From JABMMZ01 sp040403495 (GTDB lineage Bacteria > Bacteroidota > Bacteroidia > NS11-12g > UBA955): DNA of 64,000 nucleotides. The number at the start of each line of letters is the position of its first letter. Within the stretch, counting starts at the first letter, position 1. The notes beneath the pieces were generated by a model. It did not search any database. It had not been told where the DNA came from and saw only the letters and a program-made list of their open reading frames with translations. Both the position numbers and the translations under genes were made by a program. Where the stretch lies: the NCBI GenBank assembly GCA_040403495.1, contig JBBAKM010000005.1:78655-142654 (forward strand). The letters are read 5' to 3'. Shown here piece after piece: positions 34,274-43,746 of this stretch.

Positions 34274-35722
34274 ATGAACATGAGTGGACAACAATTTAAC
34301 GCAGAATCTGTTTGGGCGAATTGCCTAAAAATTATCAAAGACAACCTAACCCCCCAAAGTTATAAAACTTGGTTCGAACCGATTAAACCCGTTAAATTAG
34401 AAAACAAAGTCCTAACGATACAAGTCCCAAGTCAGTTTTTTTATGAGTGGTTGGAGGAGCATTATGTTTCTCTTCTTCAAAAAACTTTAAAACAAATTTT
34501 GGGGGTAGGGTCAAAGTTAGAATACAGTATCATTGTTGAAAATAGTTCAGCAAATCAAAGCCCATATACTATTAATGTTCCAACAGGTAGTGGAAAGAAA
34601 GTGGTTACAAATGAGGTTAATTTACCGTTAAATGTGACTTCGAATATTAAAAATCCATTTATTATCCCCGGATTGAGAAAAGTGCCGGTTGATTCACAGT
34701 TAAATTCTAAATACACATTTGATAATTTTATTGAAGGTGAATGTAACCGTTTGGCAAGAGGTGCTGGTTGGGCAGTTGCACATAATCCTGGTGGAACAGC
34801 ATACAATCCACTAATGATTTTTGGTGGTGTTGGATTGGGTAAAACCCATTTGGTACATGCCATTGGTAACTTAATTAAACAGGTCAATAAAAACAAAACG
34901 GTAATTTACGTTTCAACAGAAAGATTTGTCAATCAGTTTGTGGAATCAGTAAAAGCCAATAATCAAAATGATTTCATTAATTTTTACCAAAGTTTAGATG
35001 TTCTAATTATTGATGATATTCACCATTTGTCACAAAAAACAAGAACTCAAGAGATATTTTTTACTATTTTTAATCATCTGCACCAATCAGGTAAACAAAT
35101 TATTTTAACCAGTGACAAAGCCCCTAAAGATATTAAGGATGTAGATGAACGTTTATTGTCACGTTTTAAATGGGGATTGTCAGCAGACTTGACAGTGCCA
35201 GATTTTGAAACCAGAATTGCTATTTTGGAAAATAAAGCCTACGAAAGTGGTTTGTCTCTTCACCGTGAAGTTGTTGAGTATATAGCACACAATATAGATA
35301 ATAATGTCAGAGAAATAGAAGGTGCATTAATCTCATTGCTAGCTCAAAGTTCTCTTAACAGAAAAGAAATTGACTTGGATTTAGCCAAGCAAATGATGAA
35401 GAATTTTGTTAAGAATGCAACAAGAGAAATTAGTATTGATTACATACAAAAATTAGTGTGTGATTTTTATAATGTTTCAATTGATAGTGTTAAATCTAAA
35501 ACAAGAAAAAGGGAAATTGTACAAGCAAGACAAATTGCAATGTATTTCGCTAAAGATTTAACCAAAGCTTCTCTCAAAAATATTGGAACACACTTTGGAA
35601 ATAGAGATCACAGTACTGTTATTCACGCATGTCAAACGGTAAATGATTTAATAGATACTGATAAGAAATTCAGACATGATGTTGAAGAGTTAAACAAAAG
35701 AATTCGAATCAACACTTATTAA
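34274..35722 (+). CDS. dnaA: chromosomal replication initiator DnaA
   Basis: A 482-residue DnaA, the AAA+ ATPase that binds DnaA boxes and opens the origin. Domain I spans about residues 8-85 (SVWANCLKIIKDNLTPQSYKTWF begins it), and domain II is a short linker. The AAA+ domain has Walker A GGVGLGKT (184-191), Walker B LIIDDIH (244-250) and the arginine-finger region DERLLSRF. The C-terminal helix-turn-helix domain has the signature GNRDHSTVIHA. The ATG at 34274 is followed by another at 34280, and either could start. It stands alone, without dnaN or recF, which is common in Bacteroidota. No DnaA-box cluster was found in either flanking gap. Confidence 0.97.
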   Translation: MNMSGQQFNAESVWANCLKIIKDNLTPQSYKTWFEPIKPVKLENKVLTIQVPSQFFYEWLEEHYVSLLQKTLKQILGVGSKLEYSIIVENSSANQSPYTINVPTGSGKKVVTNEVNLPLNVTSNIKNPFIIPGLRKVPVDSQLNSKYTFDNFIEGECNRLARGAGWAVAHNPGGTAYNPLMIFGGVGLGKTHLVHAIGNLIKQVNKNKTVIYVSTERFVNQFVESVKANNQNDFINFYQSLDVLIIDDIHHLSQKTRTQEIFFTIFNHLHQSGKQIILTSDKAPKDIKDVDERLLSRFKWGLSADLTVPDFETRIAILENKAYESGLSLHREVVEYIAHNIDNNVREIEGALISLLAQSSLNRKEIDLDLAKQMMKNFVKNATREISIDYIQKLVCDFYNVSIDSVKSKTRKREIVQARQIAMYFAKDLTKASLKNIGTHFGNRDHSTVIHACQTVNDLIDTDKKFRHDVEELNKRIRINTY

Positions 35723-35733
35723 CAAAAAATTAG

Positions 35734-35760
35734 AAACAAATTGGTTTTTAATTCGTTTTT
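35734..35760 (+). terminator. weak candidate terminator after dnaA
   Basis: AAACAAATT (35734-35742) can pair with AATTCGTTT (35750-35758) with one mismatch, followed by a T-run. The stem is AT-rich, so support is weak. Confidence 0.3.
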
Positions 35761-35935
35761 TACAAATTAGTTTTATCGCATAAGTGAATGTATTTGCTTA
35801 CTAGATTGTTGAAATTTAGTGGTATTTAAATACTGATTTTGCGATTTAAATATACTTTTAAACAATAAAGTATAAAAAAATTTGTTTAAATGATAATTAG
35901 AATTCATATTTGTAAATTGATATTCATACCAGTTA

Positions 35936-37006
35936 ATGAAAAAAATATTACATAGTATCTCAGTATTAGCTTGCTTTTTGATAAGCGGTAATGTGGCTTT
36001 TGCTCAGCAAGATCCATACAATACACATTATGCATTTAACAGAACTTTGTATAATCCTGCAGCCGTTGGAGCAGGAAACAAGTATTGTTTTTCTTTACTT
36101 TCGCATCATCAATACTTAGGATACGAAGACAGAACTCCTGAATTTCATCCAAACAAAAAAACCGGTCAACCGCAAACTCCAGTTAGAAGTGTTGGTCCGA
36201 AAACTCAAATGTTTTCTTTTTCAATGCCAGTAACAAAATACGGTGGATTTGGTATTGGTTTTATTAATGATAGACTTGGTTATGAGAGAAGCACTCACGT
36301 TAAAATTGATGCAGCAGGTAGATTGCCTTTAGCATCTGGTGCTACAATTTCAGTTGGTTTTGAAGCAAATATTTTACAAAAAGGCTTAGACGGCGATAAA
36401 TTATACGCATTGGCAACAGGCGACCCATCTATTCCGGGTGGTGATGTAAATGCAACTAACACTGTTTTTGGTGCTGGTGCTTATTACGTTGACCCTCAAG
36501 AATCGGCCGTGTCTACAAGAAATCTATGGGTTGGATTATCTGTATTGAATTTAAACAGTCCAACTTATACTTATACTGCTCAGAATAATAGTGATATTGT
36601 TTTTTCTACACCAGAAATGCATTTTTACTTAATGGGGGGTATTACATTCTTAAATTTCATGGGAAATTCTGATTTAAAGTTTCATCCATCTGCTATGTTT
36701 AAAAGAGCAGGTGTAAACCAATTAGATTTAACTGGATTAGTTGAATATCAAGATAAATTATCAGGAGGTTTGGCTTACAGAACAACTTCTGATGCCTTGT
36801 CTGTTATTTTAGGATATTCAGGATTTAAAGGAAATTTAAAAGGATTAAGAGTAGGTTACTCATACGACTTAACATTAACACGAATTTTATCAGTTTCATC
36901 TGGTACTCATGAACTTCAATTAAACTATTGTTTCGAGTTTAAGTTGCCACCAAGACCTCGTATCAATATTCTTACTCCACCTTTCATGAACAGACAATCT
37001 GACTAA
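35936..37006 (+). CDS. porP: PorP/SprF-family type IX secretion outer-membrane protein
   Basis: A 356-residue outer-membrane protein with a signal peptide (residues 1-23, ending AFA) and the family opening QDPYNTHYAFNRTLYNPAAVGA, in which the Asn-Pro-A-x-G segment is characteristic of PorP/SprF. The remainder is predicted beta-barrel (GGFGIGFINDRLGYERS, YRTTSDALSVILGYSGFKG). PorP/SprF proteins belong to the T9SS outer-membrane machinery, and some help present particular surface adhesins. Its position 104 bases upstream of gldK matches the porPKLMN order of Porphyromonas gingivalis, which is why the porP name is used. Confidence 0.9.
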   Translation: MKKILHSISVLACFLISGNVAFAQQDPYNTHYAFNRTLYNPAAVGAGNKYCFSLLSHHQYLGYEDRTPEFHPNKKTGQPQTPVRSVGPKTQMFSFSMPVTKYGGFGIGFINDRLGYERSTHVKIDAAGRLPLASGATISVGFEANILQKGLDGDKLYALATGDPSIPGGDVNATNTVFGAGAYYVDPQESAVSTRNLWVGLSVLNLNSPTYTYTAQNNSDIVFSTPEMHFYLMGGITFLNFMGNSDLKFHPSAMFKRAGVNQLDLTGLVEYQDKLSGGLAYRTTSDALSVILGYSGFKGNLKGLRVGYSYDLTLTRILSVSSGTHELQLNYCFEFKLPPRPRINILTPPFMNRQSD

Positions 37007-37110
37007 ATTTTTTTGAATACACAATAAAAGAAATATTTTTCAGTTATATTATTAACACACGAAAAAAAACGTACATAATTTTACACACACACAAACAATA
37101 TATTACCGAA

Positions 37111-38514
37111 ATGAAAAAAGAAATGGATTTAGTTTTCAGTAAATTTAAACTAAGAAACCAAGAAAAAGGGCTAGCTAGTAAAGGTAAAAAACAAATTTTA
37201 AAATTTGCTTTCGCTTTAACGCTATTTACTTTCATTGGTTGTGCTCCTGATACAAGAGATCTGACAGGTACATTAGATAGACAAATTTGGTTTCACCCGC
37301 AACCATTTGGAACTGTTTATATTCCTTCAGGTACTTTTCATACAGGACAAAGTGATCAAGACGTATTTCAGTCGTTTATCACACCCAATAAGCAAGTTAG
37401 TATAGTTGCTTTTTGGATGGATGAAACTGAAATTACTAATAATGAATACAGACAGTTCGTGAATTTTGTTATTGACTCAATTAAAAGAGTAATGACAGGT
37501 GATGAAAGCTTGTTCATTCCTTTCCCAGATGATTATACTGGAGACCCAGACGTAAATAATGGTTTAGGTTTTATAGATTATGAAGCTAGAATCGAATGGG
37601 ATAAATATAAAGACGAGCTAGAACCATTATATTATGAAGCTGATGAAAGATTTAGAGGTAAAAAACAAATTGACGTTAATCAACTGAATTACGATTATCA
37701 ATGGTTTGATTTTGTTTATGCCGCTAATGATCCAGAAAATCAAGACAGATACAAAGAAGACAGAGTTAAAAACAGAAGAAAGTATATCAAGAATGAAAAT
37801 ACTTTAGTTTACCCTGATACCTTATGTTGGGTAAGAGATTTTACTTATTCTTATAATGACCCTATGGCTCGTCACTATTACAATCACGTTAAATATGACG
37901 ATTATCCAGTAGTGGGTGTAAACTGGCACCAAGCTAATGCATTCGCAGTATGGAGAACGATATGGAAAAATAGTTATTGGGAAGCTAGTGAAGAACCAAT
38001 CACAGAGGACTTCAGATTACCAACAGAGTATGAGTGGGAATATGCAGCAAGAGGTGGAAGAGTAGGTAACCCTTATCCATGGGGCGGACCTTACACTAGA
38101 AACAGTAAAGGTTGTATGTTAGCAAACTTTAAACCACTTAGAGGTAACTACGGAGCCGACGGTGGTATGTATCCAGTAAGAGTTGATTCTTATTTCCCAA
38201 ATGATTATGGGTTATATAATATGGCTGGTAACGTAGCAGAATGGACTGTAAATGCTTGGAGCGAACAATCTCATATCTTTACTCATGATTTAAATCCTGA
38301 TTACAGAATTTCAGTTCCAGAAACTGGTGCAGTAGCAGCTTCTACGAGTATGACCATGAAAAGAAAAGTAATCAAAGGTGGAAGTTGGAAAGATGTTGCT
38401 TACTTTATTCAAAATGGAAGCAGAACTTATGAATACCAAGATACATGTAAAAGTTACATAGGTTTCAGATGTATACAAAACTACATAGGTAGATCAAACA
38501 AAGACAGAAAGTAA
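37111..38514 (+). CDS. gldK: T9SS ring lipoprotein GldK/PorK
   Basis: A 467-residue lipoprotein of the T9SS trans-envelope complex. A long N-terminus precedes the signal-anchor ending FTFIGC (lipobox Cys near residue 45). The rest is a formylglycine-generating-enzyme-like (SUMF1) fold: GTVYIPSGTFHTGQSD, FWMDETEITNNEYRQFV, RLPTEYEWEYAARGG, PWGG, GNVAEW, and GGSWKD near the end. GldK and GldN form a periplasmic ring under the outer membrane around the secretion channel. The domain is structural here; catalytic cysteines of true sulfatase-activating enzymes are not needed. It is the first of four gld genes in the conserved order K-L-M-N. Confidence 0.95.
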   Translation: MKKEMDLVFSKFKLRNQEKGLASKGKKQILKFAFALTLFTFIGCAPDTRDLTGTLDRQIWFHPQPFGTVYIPSGTFHTGQSDQDVFQSFITPNKQVSIVAFWMDETEITNNEYRQFVNFVIDSIKRVMTGDESLFIPFPDDYTGDPDVNNGLGFIDYEARIEWDKYKDELEPLYYEADERFRGKKQIDVNQLNYDYQWFDFVYAANDPENQDRYKEDRVKNRRKYIKNENTLVYPDTLCWVRDFTYSYNDPMARHYYNHVKYDDYPVVGVNWHQANAFAVWRTIWKNSYWEASEEPITEDFRLPTEYEWEYAARGGRVGNPYPWGGPYTRNSKGCMLANFKPLRGNYGADGGMYPVRVDSYFPNDYGLYNMAGNVAEWTVNAWSEQSHIFTHDLNPDYRISVPETGAVAASTSMTMKRKVIKGGSWKDVAYFIQNGSRTYEYQDTCKSYIGFRCIQNYIGRSNKDRK

Positions 38515-38571
38515 AAAATCAATCAAAACAAAATAACAACAATTTAAAAATTTAACAACAATTTATCAATT

Positions 38572-39243
38572 ATGAGCAGTAACAGTATTTTCGAAAGTAA
38601 AGGATTTAAAAAAGTAATGGCATACGTTTACGGATGGGGTGCCGCAGTAGTAATCATCGGAGCCCTATTCAAAATTATGCACTGGCCTGGTGCGGATGCG
38701 ATGCTTATTGCAGGTTTGGGTACCGAAGCTTTAATTTTCTTTATTTCAGTTTTTGAACCAATTCATGCCGAGTATGACTGGACTCTAGTTTACCCTGAAT
38801 TAGCAGGTATCGAGCCATCAGAAAAGAAAGCTAAAACAACTGCTACTGGCAGCGTATCTCAACAATTAGACAAAATGTTGGAAGAGGCAAAAGTAGGACC
38901 AGAATTAATTGGTAGTTTAGGAACTGGTTTAAAGTCATTAAGTGACAATGTTAAAGAAATGTCTTCATTAAGTAGTGCAACTGTTGCTACAAACGAATAC
39001 ACTTCAAACATTTCTAAAGCATCAAAAGCTATTGAGTCTATCGGTGTTTCATCATCAGAAATCAGTTCTTCTATGGCTTCATTTGCAGGTGGATTAACAT
39101 CAATGGTTAGTACATTAAGTGCTACAGCTAACGATTCAGCTGAATTTAAAGATAACATCAGTAAATTGAATAAAAACTTAGGTAATCTTAACAATGTTTA
39201 TGGTAACATGTTAAGTGCAATGGGTGGTGCAGCTAGTAAATAA
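38572..39243 (+). CDS. gldL: T9SS/gliding motor inner-membrane protein GldL
   Basis: A 223-residue inner-membrane protein with two helices (about residues 14-33 and 43-61) and a cytoplasmic Ser/Thr-rich, probably coiled C-terminal part. In the membrane region, Lys34 and His37 of FKIMHWPG and Glu52 of GLGTEALIF correspond to the charged residues of Flavobacterium johnsoniae GldL (Lys27, His30, Glu49) implicated in proton-driven motor function. GldL forms a pentamer around the GldM helices and powers type IX secretion and gliding. It lies between gldK and gldM with short spacers. Confidence 0.95.
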   Translation: MSSNSIFESKGFKKVMAYVYGWGAAVVIIGALFKIMHWPGADAMLIAGLGTEALIFFISVFEPIHAEYDWTLVYPELAGIEPSEKKAKTTATGSVSQQLDKMLEEAKVGPELIGSLGTGLKSLSDNVKEMSSLSSATVATNEYTSNISKASKAIESIGVSSSEISSSMASFAGGLTSMVSTLSATANDSAEFKDNISKLNKNLGNLNNVYGNMLSAMGGAASK

Positions 39244-39272
39244 TTTTTTAACCATTAAATAAATAACTAATT

Positions 39273-40877
39273 ATGGCAAGTGGTAAATTATCCCCTAGGC
39301 AGAAAATGATCAACATGATGTATCTCGTGTTGATAGCATTACTAGCCTTAAACGTTTCCAAAGATATCTTAAAAGCTTTTCACATGTTTGATATGTCTTT
39401 CACAAATGCAAATAGAAATGTGGACGATAAAAACAAACAAACAATGAAAGGTTTTGAAGAGAATATGGCAGATGAAAAGAAAAGAACTAAAACGGAACCT
39501 TTCTACAAAAAAGCTCTACAAGTTCAAAAAATTTCTAAAGATTTAAATGATTATATCGCAAAAATTAAAACCGATATAACTACTGAAGCTGGAGGAAGAA
39601 AAGAACCTACAGAAGAAGAGAAAAAATTAGGTATTACTAACCAACAAACAGAATTACAAATGCCTGATAATATGGAAAAGCATGCTAATTATTTCATCCC
39701 TAAAGGAGGCAATAATGGTATTAAACTTCAAAATAAAATCAATGATACAAGAGAGCAATTGTTAAAGGTAGTAATGGATGTTAAAGATGGGAAAGAATTT
39801 GTTAATTCAATTCAAAAAACAACTCAATTAAGAGCGGAGGACCCTAAATCTGATGGGTTAGCTAAAAAAACTTGGGTATCTTCTTATCTTGAACATGCAC
39901 CATTAGCTGGTGTTGTAACCTTGTTAACGAAAACTCAAAACGATTGTAAATCTCTTGAGTCAGAAATTTTAACTTTCTTAGCATCTAGAATTGAAGCTAC
40001 AACTATTAAATTTAATGCTCAAATGGCTTTGATATTACCTGAAGGTGGAACCAATATCGTGCAAGGTGGAACATTGAAAGCGAAAGTAGCACTTGCTGCT
40101 TACGACAATACCACTCAAGCTGACATGGTTGTAAATGGTAACCCAATCAAAGTTGAAAACGGATTAGGTATAATCAATATGGGTGTAAATTCTATTGGTG
40201 CTCAGAAGTTAACTGCAAAAATTAAATCAGTTGACGTTGATGGAAATGAAGTATGGTTAGAAGCTCCTCCATTAGAATACACAGTTTATAAACCGTTTGC
40301 TACAGTTTCTGCAGATGCAATGAATGTGTTATATATTGGTTTAGACAATCCTATGTCAATCTCTGTTCCTGGTGTTACAGCTTCTAACACTTCAGTAAGT
40401 GCTGGACCTGGATTAACATTAACAAAAACAGGCGAAGGTAAATACATTGCAAAAGTAGGTGCAGGTGCAAAAGAAACTTCAATCTCTGTTACTGCAACTA
40501 TGCCTGACGGTACTAAGAAGAACATGGGTGCTACCCCTTTCCGTATCAAACAAGTGCCAAAACCTGAGCCACAACTTGGAAGTTTAATTTCAGGTTCTTA
40601 TCCTAAAGAAATAATCCAAGGACAATCTTTCTTAAATGCTGCATTACTTGGTTTCGTTTTTGATGGAGTAAAATTCACAGTAACAAAATACAGAGTATTA
40701 TTGGTTTCCAAAAAAGATGGTGTTAAAGAAGCAAATGGTGTAGGAAATAATCCAGCACCAATTAAAAACTTTGCATCACAAGCAAAAAAAGGTGATATAA
40801 TCCTAGTTGACGGTATCTACGCAAGAGGTCCTTCAGGCGATAGATTATTGAATCCATTAACCTTTACAATACAATAA
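39273..40877 (+). CDS. gldM: T9SS/gliding motor protein GldM
   Basis: A 534-residue protein with one N-terminal inner-membrane helix (about residues 12-32, MINMMYLVLIALLALNVSKD) and a large periplasmic part. The helical D1 domain reaches about residue 230, and three beta domains follow, including the Ig-like segment ILPEGGTNIVQGGTLKAKV. The GldM dimer spans the periplasm, is rotated by GldL, and contacts the GldK/GldN ring. The length is within the usual 510-550 range and no key region is missing. It sits 29 bases after gldL and 8 bases before gldN. Confidence 0.95.
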   Translation: MASGKLSPRQKMINMMYLVLIALLALNVSKDILKAFHMFDMSFTNANRNVDDKNKQTMKGFEENMADEKKRTKTEPFYKKALQVQKISKDLNDYIAKIKTDITTEAGGRKEPTEEEKKLGITNQQTELQMPDNMEKHANYFIPKGGNNGIKLQNKINDTREQLLKVVMDVKDGKEFVNSIQKTTQLRAEDPKSDGLAKKTWVSSYLEHAPLAGVVTLLTKTQNDCKSLESEILTFLASRIEATTIKFNAQMALILPEGGTNIVQGGTLKAKVALAAYDNTTQADMVVNGNPIKVENGLGIINMGVNSIGAQKLTAKIKSVDVDGNEVWLEAPPLEYTVYKPFATVSADAMNVLYIGLDNPMSISVPGVTASNTSVSAGPGLTLTKTGEGKYIAKVGAGAKETSISVTATMPDGTKKNMGATPFRIKQVPKPEPQLGSLISGSYPKEIIQGQSFLNAALLGFVFDGVKFTVTKYRVLLVSKKDGVKEANGVGNNPAPIKNFASQAKKGDIILVDGIYARGPSGDRLLNPLTFTIQ

Positions 40878-40885
40878 AAAATAAC

Positions 40886-41722
40886 ATGAAAAAGATAGCT
40901 TTTATATTTTCACTTTTACTCGTATCATCGGTAAGTGCACAAGTAGATTACACCGACTTTATTACAAGTGGCGAACACACTAGTTATGTAAAAGTAGCAG
41001 TTAGAGAACGTCCTATTATAGCTTATCCACCTCTTAGAGAAGCTGATGTAAAATTCTCTCGTAGAGTGGTAAGATGTATCGATGGTCGCCAAAAAATGAA
41101 TAAACAATTAGAATGGCCAAGAAACCCACTCAATCGTTATTTGTATACCGAATTAGGTAAAGGAAATATAATCGCCTACAAAAATGATTCATTACAATCT
41201 TTTTATACGCCAGAAGATTTCGTAAAAAGAGGTGGTAGTGAAACGCCATTATTTATTCAAACAGATCCAGAAGATCCAGAAATTGGTTACGACTCAATTA
41301 TTACTATCTCATACAAATGGGAAGATATTCATAAGTATTGGGTAATGGAAGATTGGGTTTTTGATTACAAACATTCTGTTTTCAAACCAAGAATTATCGC
41401 ATTAGCTCCAATTTTCGCTCCTACTTATGCTGGATTAACAGTCAATGATCAACCTTTATGTTGGATTAAAATGGATGAAATTCGCTACCAATTAGCCAAC
41501 TTAGAAATGTTCAATCGTTATAACGATGCTGCGCGTTTAAGTTATGATGATTTTTTCCAAATGAGAATCTTTGATAGCTATATTGTATATGAATCAAATG
41601 TGTTTGATAATTTTATTAATCAGTATCAAGAGTATTTAGACAACGGGGAAGCTTCCCTTCTTAAGTCAGATGAAATCAAAAATGATTTATTCATTTTTGA
41701 ACATGACTTATGGCAATACTAG
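40886..41722 (+). CDS. gldN: T9SS ring protein GldN/PorN
   Basis: A 278-residue periplasmic protein with a signal peptide (residues 1-18, ending VSA). The family pattern is visible in VRERPIIAYPPLREADVKFSRRV (start of the mature part) and in WMVDE-like segments such as WVMEDWVFDYKHSVFKPRIIALAP. GldN pairs with the lipoprotein GldK in the periplasmic ring of the type IX secretion apparatus. It is the last gene of the porP-gldKLMN cluster and is followed at once by a strong terminator. Confidence 0.95.
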   Translation: MKKIAFIFSLLLVSSVSAQVDYTDFITSGEHTSYVKVAVRERPIIAYPPLREADVKFSRRVVRCIDGRQKMNKQLEWPRNPLNRYLYTELGKGNIIAYKNDSLQSFYTPEDFVKRGGSETPLFIQTDPEDPEIGYDSIITISYKWEDIHKYWVMEDWVFDYKHSVFKPRIIALAPIFAPTYAGLTVNDQPLCWIKMDEIRYQLANLEMFNRYNDAARLSYDDFFQMRIFDSYIVYESNVFDNFINQYQEYLDNGEASLLKSDEIKNDLFIFEHDLWQY

Positions 41723-41737
41723 TACTCAAACGATCTT

Positions 41738-41775
41738 AAAAAAAATCCCGATTACCTGTAATCGGGATTTTTTTT
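41738..41775 (+). terminator. intrinsic terminator after gldN
   Basis: A 17-bp stem (41738-41754 with 41759-41775) containing ATCCCGATTA/TAATCGGGAT, a CCTG loop and an 8-base T-run. It closes the gldKLMN operon and separates it from typA. Confidence 0.9.
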
Positions 41776-41819
41776 GTGTTAACATTTTATAATAACAAGG
41801 TTTTAGCAATAAAAATATG

Positions 41820-41827
41820 TACCTTTG
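41820..41827 (+). promoter_or_regulatory. -7 promoter box of typA; decides the start
   Basis: TACCTTTG is an exact TAnnTTTG match 26 bases before the ATG at 41854. In-frame upstream codons reach back to 41776, but they lie before the promoter and inside the terminator tail, so the start at 41854 is preferred. Confidence 0.6.
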
Positions 41828-41853
41828 CAAACTTCTTAAAAATAAGCACATTC

Positions 41854-43665
41854 ATGCAACAAGCCATTCGTAACATCGCCATAATTGCCCACGTTGACCA
41901 CGGCAAAACAACTTTGGTAGACAAAATTTTATTTCACTGTAAACTATTTAGAGACAATGAAGAATCCGGTGAACTAATATTAGATAATAATGATTTAGAA
42001 AGAGAACGTGGTATCACAATTTTTTCTAAAAACGTATCTGTTCAATACAAAGGAATTAAAATCAATATAATTGATACTCCTGGTCACGCTGACTTTGGAG
42101 GTGAGGTTGAACGTGTTCTTAAAATGGCCGATGGTGTTGTTTTATTAGTAGATGCTTTTGAAGGACCAATGCCACAAACTCGTTTTGTATTGCAAAAAGC
42201 ACTTCAATTAGGATTAAAGCCTATTCTTTTAGTTAATAAAGTAGATAAAGAAAACTGTAGACCTGATGAAGTTCATGAAATGGTTTTCGATTTATTCTTC
42301 AACTTAGAGGCAAACGAACAACAGTTGAATTTCCCAACTATCTATGGAAGTAGTAAACAAGGTTGGATGAGTACTGATTACAAACAACCAACAGATACTA
42401 TTTCTCCATTGTTAGATTGTATCCTTGACTATGTACCTGCACCAATCAATAATGAAGGTACTTTACAAATGCAAATTACATCTTTGGACTATAGTAGCTT
42501 CTTAGGTAGAATTGCCGTTGGTAAAATCCATAGAGGTATTGTTAAAGAAGGACAGCCAGTTAGTTTAGTAAAAAACGATGGTTCTATTTCCAAAATGAGA
42601 GTTAAGGAATTATATACTTTCGAAGGTTTAGGAAAGAAAAGAGTTACAGAAATTCAAAATGGTGATATTTGTGCGATTGTAGGGATAGAGAATTTTCAAA
42701 TTGGAGATGTCGTTGCTGATTATGATAGCCCAGAAGGTTTGGAGAAAATAAGTATTGATGAGCCTACAATGAGTATGATGTTTACAATCAATAACTCACC
42801 ATTCTTTGGTAAAGAAGGTAAATTTGTTACATCAAGACATTTAAGAGAAAGATTAGAAAAGGAAACCGAAAAGAATCTTGCACTAAGAATTGAAGATACA
42901 GACAGTCAGGATAGTATTCTTGTATATGGAAGAGGTGTTTTGCATTTATCAATATTAATTGAAACAATGCGTAGAGAAGGATATGAACTTCAGGTTGGTA
43001 TGCCTAGAGTATTGATAAAAGAAATTGATGGAGTGAAACATGAACCAGTTGAAATGTTAGTTGTTGATGTGCCAGAAGAGTTTGCAGGAAAAGTAATTGA
43101 ATTGTCAACTCAGAAAAAAGGTGAATTATTAATAATGGAACCTAAAGGTGATTTACAACATTTAGAATTTAAAATTCCATCAAGAGGTTTAATGGGCTTA
43201 AGAAGTAATATGTTGACTGCTACCCAAGGGGAAGCTATCATGTCTCACAGGTTTATCGCTTATGAGCCTTGGAAGGGTGATATTAATGGAAGAAATAATG
43301 GATCATTAGTAAGTATGGAAACAGGGTCAGCAACTGCTTATGCTATCGATAAGATGTCAGACAGAGGTGTTTTCTTTGTTGAGCCTGGTGAGGATATTTA
43401 TGAAGGGCAAGTAATAGGAGAGAATAACAGACAAGATGATATGGTTTTAAACTTAGTAAGAGCTAAACAGTTAACTAACTTTAGAGCAGCTGGTAAGGAT
43501 GATTCTGCTAAATTAGCTCCTAAAATTCAGTTTTCATTAGAAGAAGCGCTTGAATATATCCAAAAAGATGAGTATGTAGAGCTTACGCCCAAGTCTTTAA
43601 GAATAAGAAAAATCTATTTAAAGCAGTCAGATAGAGAACGTTACTCTAAACAAATAGGATCTTAA
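41854..43665 (+). CDS. typA: ribosome-binding GTPase TypA/BipA
   Basis: A 603-residue translational GTPase of the EF-G/LepA class. The G domain starts AIIAHVDHGKTTL (P-loop at about residues 11-21), with RERGITI, DTPGHADFGGEVER (G3) and NKVDKENCRP (G4). The elongation-factor domains III and V follow, and a BipA-specific C-terminal domain ends the protein (MSDRGVFFVEPGEDIYEGQVIGEN region). TypA supports 50S ribosome assembly and growth at low temperature or under stress. The start at 41854 agrees with family N-termini (MQ-x-IRNIAIIAHVDHG). It is monocistronic, between the gldN terminator and an AT-rich gap. Confidence 0.95.
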   Translation: MQQAIRNIAIIAHVDHGKTTLVDKILFHCKLFRDNEESGELILDNNDLERERGITIFSKNVSVQYKGIKINIIDTPGHADFGGEVERVLKMADGVVLLVDAFEGPMPQTRFVLQKALQLGLKPILLVNKVDKENCRPDEVHEMVFDLFFNLEANEQQLNFPTIYGSSKQGWMSTDYKQPTDTISPLLDCILDYVPAPINNEGTLQMQITSLDYSSFLGRIAVGKIHRGIVKEGQPVSLVKNDGSISKMRVKELYTFEGLGKKRVTEIQNGDICAIVGIENFQIGDVVADYDSPEGLEKISIDEPTMSMMFTINNSPFFGKEGKFVTSRHLRERLEKETEKNLALRIEDTDSQDSILVYGRGVLHLSILIETMRREGYELQVGMPRVLIKEIDGVKHEPVEMLVVDVPEEFAGKVIELSTQKKGELLIMEPKGDLQHLEFKIPSRGLMGLRSNMLTATQGEAIMSHRFIAYEPWKGDINGRNNGSLVSMETGSATAYAIDKMSDRGVFFVEPGEDIYEGQVIGENNRQDDMVLNLVRAKQLTNFRAAGKDDSAKLAPKIQFSLEEALEYIQKDEYVELTPKSLRIRKIYLKQSDRERYSKQIGS

Positions 43666-43682
43666 AAAAAAATAAAAAAAAA

Positions 43683-43713
43683 TTTTTTAATTCCAGAAAT
43701 TGGATTAATTTTG
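43683..43713 (+). promoter_or_regulatory. promoter of the small repeat lipoprotein
   Basis: TTTT (43683-43686, one mismatch from TTTG), a 19-base spacer and TAATTTTG (43706-43713, exact TAnnTTTG). The ATG lies 33 bases downstream. Confidence 0.6.
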
Positions 43714-43746
43714 CCTCAATTTTAATTAAAATAAAGTAATATCAAA

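Noticed and set aside
34078..35935. Possible replication origin around dnaA
   Set aside because: Neither flanking gap (34078-34273, 35723-35935) shows a cluster of TTATCCACA-like DnaA boxes; they are only AT-rich. dnaA is often far from the origin in this phylum.
43665..43690. A-tract/T-tract after typA as a terminator
   Set aside because: There is no GC-containing stem. The T-tract is better explained as the -33 region of the promoter at 43683.
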